From the NCBI GenBank assembly GCA_022749755.1, contig CM040440.1:7365269-7429268 (forward strand): a DNA stretch of 64,000 bases, in the 5' to 3' direction. A program made the translations under genes and the position numbers. The notes under the pieces are model-generated. The model had not been told where the DNA came from, did not search any database, and saw only the letters and a program-made list of their open reading frames with translations. Shown piece after piece: positions 38,130-50,100 of this stretch. The DNA comes from Azadirachta indica (lineage: Eukaryota; Streptophyta; Magnoliopsida; Sapindales; Meliaceae). The first letter of the stretch is position 1, and every line of letters starts with the position of its first letter.

Positions 38130-41100
38130 CTATTGAACAAAAGGATATCTAGAAATATAACATTCCCTCATACGAGAAGCACCATCTCTGGCCAGAATCC
38201 CTTCGAGATCTCCAATTATTCTGGCTAACCATATCTCCAAATTTCTTTGGATCTCCTTCAAATTGTTTCTAATAGAGTCCAATGACCGTCTCATTGTTAG
38301 CTTCGACTGACTCCCTACTTCATCACCATAGTACATTTTCCCAATCTCTGTTTGCAGTGACACAAGCTTCTGTCCAGTTTCTGATGCACGCTGCTGAAGT
38401 CGAAAAGCTTCAAGCAAAAACTCTGTTTGTCTTTGTGTTCGAAACTCTGGACTGAGTGTGGATTCACAAGGATCACTAGCTTGCTGCAAAAGCAGGGAAA
38501 ACAAAAAAGATTTTGAACAACATAACATGCAGAAAATCTAATTACCAAATTCAATAAAAACAGATGGATACAAGCATTTGCATAACATAGAAGCATATGT
38601 TTGTACGACCGAACGAGGGGGAGGAGGCGGGGGAGGGGAATAGAGATATTCAAGCTTAAACGTGACATTCATAGCTTCAGTCCTCCATGAAATTTTTACA
38701 ATGATATCAACATACAAAAATGCTTTGAAAGAAAAAGTAATCTGCATTTGATTATGAATTTTTCTGCATCCACCTCATCAAAATGAAATTTACTGCACAA
38801 AAATAGTACAACTAATAAAAAAGAAATAATATCACCAGCCCCTTCATTAGACCAAGTATATGTATTACCAAAGCCATCATAACACGACAATCCAGTTATA
38901 GTTAAGGGCATGAAGTTTTATGGTGGATTTTTTTCTATTCCATGAATGAATTCAGATTGGGTTGCAGAAAATCTGCGAAGAATATATATAACCTGTAAGG
39001 GAGTGTAAACAAGTCAACACAGTTAATCTGTTTCCAATCTTCTTGACATGATAACAGCTTACAGTCAAATGAGGAACAAGATATCACAAATTAAGTCTCA
39101 GTTTTTCTCAACATGCCGGTCAGATTGAAAATTTCTTTCCCATGCAACAATGCATGGCTAACAAAATCATAATATCATGCTCAAGCAAGGGAACATGGTT
39201 CCTAAAAGCAGTCAAGGTTGAAAGAGAATGCAAACAGCTGTTGCAGCCAAAATAGAAACTCAGACTGAAAAGTCTTACCATTCTTCTGCACAGGTCATCA
39301 ATCTTCCCTGCAAGAGCTTGATATCTCTTTGCCTGCTTCCTCATTACTGAAGGCACCTTTGACAGATCACTTTTGCCAACATTTTCCAAATTCAGCAATT
39401 CCTGTTCAAGTAACTTCAGTTTAGAGGAAACACCACTTGATTCACCATCTACCTTCCAAGGGGACTCCCTTCTGAAAAAAGAACAAATCTTGCCCTTTCA
39501 TTAGTACACGGTTCAACAGCTTGTACATTGGAATAATAAATTTTTAGATTATTGAAGTTGACCTTGCCACGAAATGCTTCATATGGTACATTGATTCAAG
39601 AGATTCATAATGTACATCCTGCAAGAACAAACATTCAGAATCAAAATAATGCGAAACACCTTTACCACTACTGGTACAACCCAGGTCAATTAATTCTCAT
39701 TACAATGTTGACCAATCCAAATCATTTTTATGCTTATCGGTAATCTTTGTAGAGCTTAGATACCTGTCTTGCCCATTGGCTTAAGCTTTTATTTTACATG
39801 GTATCCCATCCAGGTTAATCAACCGGTCATATGTTTGATTCCCAGCATTATATTGATCAAAGTACCAAGTTATAACAAGTTGTGTCTTCCATATGAAAGG
39901 TTAATCAAGTAGTCATGGCATTTTAATCCTATTATTGGGCCCCTGCTTACTAGCTTAAGGTTTTGGGTCATAAGATAACTCAGTACATCTAAAATGTAAC
40001 TCATACTGGGAAATTGAGTACTTTCATGAATTATAAAACACTGACAGATGGCAACAAAGTTTGGAGGCAAAACACCCCCTCATTCTCTTAAAGAAGATAA
40101 GTTCAAGCAACACAGTACAATAGTCCCTTAAAACATGGAAATAAGCAAATGATCAGTCCAAAATCTTAAAGATGCAATGTTGCATACATCCTCAGCTAAG
40201 AAATAAGAGTAACAAATATAAACAAAGGGTAATTGCAAAACAAAGAAAGAACAGAAAGAAACATTTCAACAATACTGATATCATTGGCATTACCATCACC
40301 TAGATACATACAGGAATAAAACAGGCCAGTAGTTAAGCCGGAATGCAATACTGTTAAAGCATGGTTTGTTAAGGTTTTTAAGTTGAATCAATTGATACAT
40401 AGTACAATTATTAAATAATTTAGTTTTGGTTGGTATGCTATGTTGTCTCGCATGTGGTCCTGCTATATCAACAATATGATCAATATAAGAAGATAGAGTC
40501 AAGCCCTTGGATAAGAGTGGTCCAGTCAATTCAGTTGTTCAATGTTAACTGTTACCAACAACAAATGGGCACCAAATATGGCATATGAACATAATTTCTA
40601 CTTTCCATTGAGGGTCTACTAGAAATCATTTTCCTTCCCAAATCATGCAATAAGGTTGACTAATTAATTATTCTATCATGATTACAACTAAATTAAGAAG
40701 AGAAACAAGATTCAAACCTGCCAGAGACTAGGTCGCTCAGCCCAAAACTTAGAAGCAGAAGCCAAAAACTCTGAGCTAAATCCGAAATTCCCATTTTGCC
40801 CATCGTCGCCACCACCGTAACACTCCCTACTCTCACACTCACCGAATTCCTCCTCCTCAAACTCGCAACCTCTCCTCGACATAAACCCAATCATCTCTTC
40901 CAATTCCTGAATTCTCTTATTCGATTCAGACTTATCTCTTTCCAGTTCCTGAATCTTTGATCTCAAATTCGCCATTTCTTCCGTTGCAGCGTCGATCTGT
41001 TGAAGCAACCGCTTCTCCTCAGCCTGCCAAGCGTTCCTATGGCTAGCAAAGATTTCAACCACTCTCGCATTCGCCTTTGAGTCCTCTTTCCTCCGCGATT

Positions 41101-41287
41101 TCATTTGCTTCAACTGTTCCTCCGCTGTTATTAGCCTCGACGTAATCTCTTTCACTTGCGTTTCCAGAAACACTGCGTTCTTCGGCAACAACGCTAGAAA
41201 TAGGGAGAAACTTATTCCTATATATGAAGAGAGACGCTGCTTTGCTTCTTCTTCTCCTTCTTGCTTTAGCTCCTCTACTGCTGCCAT
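38130..41287 (-). CDS. Coiled-coil protein of unknown function
   Basis: Four minus-strand exons join in phase into 390 aa: 41287-40718, 39618-39563, 39471-39279 and 38483-38130. I do not recognise a named family. A hydrophobic stretch, YIGISFSLFLALLP, at about 22-35 could be a membrane or amphipathic segment. From about 45 to 145 the sequence is heptad-rich and highly charged (QIDAATEEMANLRSKIQELE), a likely long coiled coil. An acidic patch (EFEEEEFGECE) and a Gly-rich segment follow, then conserved-looking FWAERPSLWQ across the first junction. The C-terminal part is again helical (NLKEIQRNLEIWLARIIGDL). I chose the Met at 41287 because the upstream in-frame Met (41347) would translate a GA microsatellite into a Ser-Leu run. 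It may be a myosin-like scaffold or organelle-associated protein; function is open. Confidence 0.75.
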
Positions 41288-44197
41288 TAGTGACAGTGAT
41301 TCTGAAGTAGAGAGAGAGAGAGAGAGAGACGGGCTTTCAGTTTTCACTTTTTTTTTTTTTTAATCTGAATTAAATTAATTTTTATGTTTTGTCTCGGTGA
41401 GTTTGGTTTGTATTTAAGGGAGTGGGTTTTGTTTTGGATGGCTGGGGACAGCGGACGGACTGAGTGTTGTTGCAGACTTTAAGACTTTAAAAATAAATAA
41501 AAGCGTCTTCACTCTTTAACCTGTAAAGGCCCTTTTCAGTAAAAGCCAATAACATTCGGATCCCTACTTTTCTACATTTTCTTGAGCAAAGACATAGTTT
41601 TCGTATATATGTTAATAGGTCCCGGATTCAGCGACTCGGTGACTCTGTAAAATGACTAACTTACCCTCATGGCACTGAATATGGAATGGCATTCCGGTCA
41701 TTTTGATAAGGGTAAAGGAGCTGTTTGATATAAATGGAAACGTTATTTTGTTACTTAAAAAATTATTAAAGACCAGGAAATCTGGATTTTATTACCCAAT
41801 TGTAAAATTATCATTATTTTGTTTAATTGTTTATTATTATTAAAATTAAAAGGACTGATATTTATTAAACCCTCTTTATTTTTTAATTAACGTTGCTAGA
41901 TTTCCTTGATTGAAAATTCTATTATAGATCTAACTACGTTCCAAAATTTACTTGGAAATTTTGGACCTCATTGATTTAAACACTAATAAACATTGGAGGC
42001 GATGATGGATATGACACAGATAATTATTTATGTATCTGATTTAATGGTTTAAAATTAAGCTATATAACATATAAAATATGATTAATAATATTGCGCATCC
42101 AAAGTTGAAATGTAAAATTTATCTTTTTAGAAACAAAAAAAAGAGATTGTTATCGTATATTAATGATAAGCTGGACCCACTCACACTCGCATACGTGTAG
42201 TTACGTATATATTCTAGAAAAACCAGAAAACAGAAAGAGGAACAGAGAAAGGAGACTGGAAATTTGGGCAGCTTTCGAGTGAAATGATTACCCGAACTGG
42301 CCTGTCTTTTCCTTTTTCTTTTTTTATCTCATTTGCAGTATATCCCTGTAGAAGAGGGGGGTGCAGACAGAGCGGAATCACTTTCTTTTTTCTTTTTGAT
42401 CCTTTTTCATATAAAGAAAAGCAAGACCCCACCCACCCCCACAGTTATTGTAGTATTTTGGTTCTGGAGATTCAGTGCTACCTTTCGTATTAGGTAACTT
42501 TTAGGTCCGATTGTGTGTAGATGGTAGTGTAACAATGCGCTCATTTAATTATCAACTTTAAATTTAAAATAATTCATGTCTAAATTTAAAATTTTAATAC
42601 AAAACTTAAAATTTAACTATATAAATAGACAATACGTTGAACGTATTACAATATGGCGCTTATTTAGCCAACATTTAAATCCTGCTCTATCCAAATTTTT
42701 ATGGTTTACCCAGCATTCTTCGCTTATTTGATTGTTACTAAGCATTTTTTGAATATCAAATGGACCTTCCCACAAGATAATTTTAATGTTGTTGATTTTT
42801 TTTTTTTTTGTACAATCAATTTTACTACAACAACCTTGACGAGCATTTTTATTTGAATTGGAGTAGTCTTATTAATTAAAAGAACTCCATTTTTATTTTT
42901 TTTTTCATTAGATAGTAACAGATTTGATAAATACTGATAACTGTCTGACAAAATATTAAAATAAAAAAAATTCATTGGATACTGAACTATTGATTCTAAG
43001 CTATTCAATCTTATCATAATTCCTATAAACAAAAGTAATAATTTTATAAATGTTATTATTCATTATCAATGATTTTATAATGTATCTTTTGAAAGGACAG
43101 CCATTAAAATAAATTATACTTTGATTTTGTAATAAACCAAATTTAAAGATAGAAAATAGGAAACACAACTCAATTAAATAAATTGAGACCAATTAAGCTC
43201 TAAATTCAAACATTATAATGAAAAAGATTGCTTATTTTTTCATGGAATTGTAACAATTATAAATTGAGATAATCAATCTTAAACATTAGGCCTAATTTAA
43301 TAAAAGTAAATTAAAAAAAAAGTGCTTAGAAAGTGTATTAAATGCTTAAAATGATTATAATTTAAAAAGAACACCTGGTACATAATAAATTACATTTTAT
43401 TGTATTTTTTTATGAAAAATAAAGATTCTTAAATTTTCATTTTTAATTTAAGTTTATTAACAACAAAAAGATTGTTTTGCGGAGTTGTTCAAAGAGATAA
43501 AAAGAAAGGAGAGAAATATGAAACATATTATGTAATTTTAATTTTTAAATAAAGATAATTCATCATAAAAAATATCAAAAATGATGAAATTTAGTAAAAC
43601 ATAAGGGGGTATTTACAAAACAAGCTGATCCAAACCAAAACAACTAACAACTTGGGCCAAAAATTGCAACAAAAAATGTGCCCAAAGCCCATTAAGATAA
43701 CCAAATTAGAACATCAAGCTGAAGGTCTTGGCTTTGGTTCGGTTCTGAAATTGAAAGTTCAATTTCAAATGAAAGGTAAAGTGGTTGGCTGGCAGTGGCA
43801 CCCGCACATCGACTTCTCAGTACAGCTACCAAATCTAAATTTAAATCCCTTTCACCGCCGTTTTTACTCCCTCTCAGGTTTGTTCTGTACCAAATCCTTT
43901 ACAATTTAAGCCACTGCGCGTTCAAAGTTTTTCTTTTCTCTTTTTAATTTGAATATGTAAGTTTTATTTTTTGTCGTAGTATTATTCCAATGCTTCTGTT
44001 TGGTTGCTGGGATTGTTGTATTTTCTGTTTGCTTGGAGAATTCTAAGCAATCCGGCATTTGAAATCTCAACTTTGAATTTTGTTTCATGTGTATAGTTTA
44101 TCAGCTACCTGGGAAAGCATGCCTAATTTGACGCTCACTTTCATCTTGAGTCCAGGTTTTTGCGCATTGGTGTAAACCTACTTCCGGTTAAATTGAA
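41288..44197. other. Divergent spacer between the coiled-coil gene and the formin
   Basis: The spacer should hold both promoters and leaders. An AG microsatellite at about 41309-41328 sits in the leader of the minus-strand gene, with TTAAATA on the minus strand about 125 bp upstream of its start. The middle is AT-rich and without genes. Just before the formin, a splice-like pair (CAG/GTTTGT near 43877 and TTGAGTCCAG/GT near 44156) suggests a leader intron. A 19-codon upstream frame, ATG to TAA, lies at 44119-44175 and would be removed mostly if that intron is used. Confidence 0.5.
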
Positions 44198-47100
44198 ATG
44201 TCCCTCCTCAGTAGATTATTTTACAGAAGACCTCCAGATGGACTGCTTGAATTTGTTGACAGAGTATATGGTTTGTTTTTCCGTTTTTGTTTTTGGGTGA
44301 ATTTTCATTTGCAGTTATCTCTTATACATTCTATGCAATTCTTACATAGCAATTACTGGGTTCATTTGTGTATGCAGTTTTTGATTCGTGTTTCTCAACT
44401 GAAGTTGTTCCGGATGGAATGTACCAAATATATTTACATGAAATTCTGACTGAGTTACATGAAGAATTTCCTGATTCAGCGTTTCTTGCATTTAATTTCC
44501 GTGAGGGTGAGAAACGAAGCCAATTTGCTGAAATACTATGTGAATATGATGTTACAGTCATGGATTATCCGCGGCAGTACGAGGGTTGCCCCCTGCTTTC
44601 ATTGTCTTTGATTCAACATTTTCTTAGAGTTTGTGAGAACTGGCTTTTACTTGGGTATCATCAGAATATTATTCTTCTACATTGTGAGAGAGGAGGTTGG
44701 CCACTATTGGCATTTCTTTTAGCTAGTTTTCTGATTTTCCGAAAGCTGCATAGTGGAGAGCGTAGAACTCTTGAAATTGTCCATCGAGAGGCTCCCAAAG
44801 GTTTCTTGCAGCTTTTGTCTCCTTTGAATCCATTCCCATCTCAGCTTCGTTACCTTCAGTATGTAGCTAGAAGAAATATTACTCCAGAGTGGCCACCTCC
44901 GGAGCGAGCACTTTCTTTGGATTGCGTAATTCTTCGAGCCATTCCAAACTTTGATGCACAAAATGGGTGCAGACCGATTATCCGTATTTTTGGTAGGAAT
45001 CTCCACAGTAAGGGTGGGCTTTCAACCCAGATGCTCTTCTCCATGTCTAAGAAGATGAAGACTCTTCGGCATTACCGCCAGGTAAGAGCTTTGCTGTCTT
45101 ACTGTTGGTAATATTACTATTTTATTTGCTGTATTTGGTGACAATGTGGATGTTCTTCTGTTGCAGGCAGATTGTGATGTGATTAAAATAGACATACAAT
45201 GTTTGGTGCAAGGAGATGTTGTATTAGAGTGTGTCCATTTGGACTTGGATCCAGAAAGGGAAGTTATGATGTTTCGAGTAATGTTTAACACTGCATTTAT
45301 CCGATCCAACATTCTAATGCTGAACTCTGAGAACTTGGACATTCTCTGGGATTCAAAGGAGCGGTATCCAAAAGGCTTCCGTGCAGAGGTGAATGGATAC
45401 TTAAATAAATGGGTGAAAGGAAAGATTAATGACAAAATTAAGCTATACTAAATCTTTAAGGAGCTTTCTTTTATTTCCACTCATTTTTTTGTTTTTCAGA
45501 TCTGGACGGAGTCTGAAACTTCAGTTAGATTTTACGAGTAGTATTTTTTTTCCTTTCTTTCCTATTCCTCATGTGTCTAATAAAATGAAATTCTAATTTA
45601 CAGGTTTTGTTTGGAGAAGTTGAGAGCATCTCCCCTCCAAAGGCTCCAACTACAATTTTAAATGGAGAGGAGAAAGGTGGATTACCAATTGAAGCTTTTT
45701 CTAGGGTTCAAGAACTTTTCAGTGGGGTTGAGTGGGTTGATAACAGTGATGATGCTGCCTTGTGGCTACTGAAACAACTTTCTGTCTTGGGTGATGTGAA
45801 GGAACTTTCAAGATTGCAAGGCAGAGGAAGTTCGTATACATCACCTGTGGATTCTGAAGAAGAAAATAATGCATCTAGTGCTGCTGATAGTTTGGATGAA
45901 GCATTTGATGTTTCCCCTAAGCCTTCGGCAGATACAGAGAATTTACTGCTATCAAATGCTGCTGATTCAGTTACCTCACTTTCTGAAAATGGTGGTCCTC
46001 ATGATGTGATTCTTGTTTCAGAACCTCTAGATCAAGTTTCTGCTGAAACTACTCTGTCATCTCTCCATCAACAATCATTAGTTCCACCTGAAGGAAGTTC
46101 ACCTTCTCCATCACATTCTATTGCCCCCACACCTTCCCTATCTCCACCTCCTCCACCCCCTCCACCTCCTCCGCCTCCTTGTTACTCCAGTATAGACTCC
46201 TTGACAATCTCTTCAACTAGTAAACAAGCAGTACCACCACCCCCTCCACCTCCTGGTTTCTCCAGCATGGACTCTTTGAAAATGTCTTCAAAAACTATTA
46301 AACAACCACCGCCCCCTCCACCTCCTCCACCTCCTAGTTACAGCAGTTTAGACTCTTTGACAATGTCTTCAACCGCTAGTAAAGGACCATTACCACCACC
46401 TCCACCTCCTACGCCACCTCGTTTTTCATGTATAGACTCTTCAACAACTAGTAAACGACCTCCACCCCCTCCACCTCCTCTGCCTCCTACTTTGTCCATA
46501 GATTCTTCTACTATGTCTTCAACAAGTAGTAAAGGACCAGTTCCCCCTCCACCTCCTCCCCCACCTAGTTTCTCTGCTAAATATTCTTCTATGATGCCTT
46601 TGACAACTAGTAAAGCACCAGCACCCCCTCCACCTCCTCCACCTCCTCCACCTCCTCCACCTCCTAGTTTCTTTGGTAAAAGTTCTTCTATAATGCCTTC
46701 AGCAACTAGTAAAGAACTTCCACCGCCACCACCGCCGCCGCCACCACCTCCACCACCATGTCTTTTGAACTCTTCTAAAGCCCTTTCGCCAGCCCCACCG
46801 CCTCCACCTCCACCTCCCCCTCCACCTCCTCGGTCATCCTTGGGCAACACAACTAACACGCTGCAGCATGCACCTACACACCAAGAGCTACTACAGCCAC
46901 CACCTCCGTCACCTCCTCCTCCTATTGGTCGTCCCATTAATACCCCTAGGCCGCCTCCGCCTCCTCCTCCTTTGAGACCCGGAAAGTCAGGTGCACCACC
47001 TCCACCACCAGCACCCAAACCTCCTGCTGCTCCACCTCCACCTAGTCGTGGCACAATGCCAAGTCCTCCTCCACCACCTGGAGCAAAGAGTTCTGCTGTG

Positions 47101-50100
47101 CCACCACCACCACCTCCATCTGCTGGAAAGGGGAAAACGTCTTCAGGGCCAGCAAGCCATGGTCGAGGTCGGTTAGCTAGTGGGTTTAGTAATATTCCTA
47201 AGAAAACTTCATTGAAGCCCTTACATTGGGTGAAAGTTACCCGAGCAATGCAGGGGAGTTTATGGGCTGATTCTCAGAAACAGGAAAATCAGGCCAGGTG
47301 TGACAAGTTGGTATATTTATTTTAATTGCCTTTATGAGGGTTTCTGTAAGATGCTAAATGCAATATCTCATTCTTCATGAACTGTTTTATGAACATTGAA
47401 AAGTGTTGCTGCGACAAAAATTTTAATTCCTTGAACAACTTGAACAACTTGGCATACAATTGGCTTGTTCTTTGTTTGAGCATTTGTTCATTTCAGCAAA
47501 ATGCCATGCAATGTGTGAACGTCAATTGTTGTATCTGTATGCTTTCTTCTTCCTTTTTCTTTTCGTTATACTATTTTGTCTTTTTCTGTTGGTGTTATTA
47601 TTGTAATATAAAAGCATTTGGTTTGAGTTTGGGTTGGGGATTATTACAGTTCTATTGTCACCTGATGATCTTGAAAATTTTGGGTAGGGCCCCTGAAATA
47701 GATATTTCGGAACTTGAAAGTCTGTTCTCAGCATCTTCAGATGGAAGTGGCTCTAACAAAGCTGGCGGTCGGCGTGGTTCTGCTATCAATAAACCTGAGA
47801 GAGTGCAACTGGTGAATTTTTCCCCCCAAATATAACTTATTTTTCTGCATGACTTTTATTCTGAATAGCTATAATTGAAACAATGCCAAAGTCAAATGAT
47901 ATCTATTTTCCCTGTTCCCATTTTGCCTCTTCTTTCCAGGCAAAAGCTGTAGTAAAAAGAGAATAGTTTCTGGAAGATCCTTATATGCTTGAAACTAAAA
48001 ATAAGAACAGCAGGATTCATGAGAAAGTGGAGTTGGGGGAGAAGAGGAACATGTCCTAAAGCTAAACAGAAATAAATTTGTGACAATAGCGGAAGACTGA
48101 ATAGTTTAACTGATTTGGTCTCATCAAAACAATTGTCTGAGTATGTTATGCAATATGAGAGAATATGGAGTCTAACTTCTACTAAAAACCTGTTCTGCAC
48201 TTGTGGAAAGTTGAAGCTTCCTTGGAATTGCAACAATAGCTCAGTTCATATTTTGCTACAATAATTTTGATCTTGGTATGAAGGACTAATGCAAATTTCT
48301 GACAATTTGGTTCCAGTATTGTGTCAATACTGAGGTTAAAAATTCGTGAAAGTTGTTTTATGTATTCTCTCAATTCTCTAAGAAGTAAAAAATAGAAGTA
48401 GAAAAGTAATAAAAGGAACAAAATTATCTTATTTAGTTTTCGATGATTTATTCCTAATTAGAGTTGAAATTCAATAAGTTTGTTAAGGTTAATTTTGGGT
48501 TTGCATAATTGGTAATTTATATATTTGAAATTATATGTAAGGATAAAATTGTTATTCAAGATCTGATTTTTAAAAGCGACTTTTTCTACGCTTTTCAAAA
48601 TCTATTGTAGGATGGGTTGATGCTACCAGGGGTGATGCTACCAAGGGTGATTTTGAGAAAAATTTGATCAAATACTCAAAATGGCTTTTAGGTACTTGAA
48701 ATCACTTTTAATTCTTCTAACAACAATCCCAAAGGGGTCCTTGTTCCAACACAAGAAATCATTGTGCAGGCCATTGATGCATCATTAATAATCCTTCCAT
48801 GACCTTTCTTCACTGTATCAATTTATCATCATGGCTAGTTATTCTATAGGCAGGGAATATTTCCCAACAGGTACAAATATAAAACTCAATAAATGGCCAA
48901 TTTGAGACATCTCTCTGTCGAATTAGGATGAATTAGTTGTTTGGTATCCAAAAGTTCATAATTAATATTGTTATAGACTGAAGATAAGAAGCTAGGTTAA
49001 AAGTGGCAACCGATTGTAATATTGAAATTTATGAATTTATCAAATGCAGTCCCAGGCTTAGTGAAAAATATGTCCCAGGCTAATTTAGCCGTGCACTAAT
49101 AAACGAAAAGATTTTAAAGCTGGTGTCCTAATCAGTCAGACTTGTTGTGAGAGTGTTGTAAATACCATAAAAAGTCCTAGCTGCCTTGAGAGATAAACCT
49201 GGTTCAATTAAGGGAATGAACCTGACTTGTGCTCTTATTACTCCAAGGATTTAATTGACTTACACAGTATCAACCATAAGAGCAAATGTGAAGTTTCAAT
49301 CAGCATTTAGCTCAACTTTCTGATGAGTTTGATCGTAGCTGGAAAACTGCGATTGTATGTCTCAAGGCATGGCATCTTTTGAGTTCAGTTTGCGAGATAT
49401 CTAGTTCCACCAATATGGCATTGTTTTGTTTGGAAAGACGGCAACACAAGTAATGTGTTGGATTGAGTAATTATTACTATTATTATATGTTGTGTTGCTT
49501 TAATTTTTCCATTGTTATCTTTCCTACTTTCACCATTATTATCATAGCATTAATTTCACGGATTAATTTTATAAAATTATTTATATATATTTAATTTTTT
49601 ATATTTACCATGGCTTCTTGTGGTTGGTTTCAACTTTATATTTGCTTTTTTGTCTGATAGGTTGACTTGCGTAGAGCATATAATTGTGAAATAATGCTCA
49701 CGAAAGTAAAAATTCCCTTGCCAGATATGATTGTAAGTACGCCTCTCTTTTCTCATGCTACACGTCTTCTTTTATTTTATTTGTTTTATTTTCTTTATTT
49801 TAATTGACAGTTGATGATATCAATTTTGATTGAATTTATAGTTTGTATTGGCAAAGGAGTTCTTAAGCTCTTAACCATGCATCATATGGCATATAAATAT
49901 CACCTTTTGGTGATTTTGTTTCTAATTCATATTTAAAATGTCCTTTAGCTTCCTGATTATGAGACAGTTTGAAAAGAAGACCTGGAAACCAGAGCTCTCT
50001 TAGAAAAATCTGCAATGATTTATATTTTTTTGTTTTTGCAATTTAGTCCACAGCATGCTTCTACAAATTAGGAGACCTCCCTTTTAATCTTTAACATGTT

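Noticed and set aside
46338..47054. 238-codon minus-strand frame rich in Gly
   Set aside because: It is the reverse of the formin's CCT/CCA polyproline DNA. Triplet bias keeps the other strand open; nothing suggests a gene.
48540..48740. Possible MITE in formin intron 5
   Set aside because: One side (AATCCCAAAGGGG near 48727) resembles a MITE end, but I could not find the matching inverted terminus or a target duplication.
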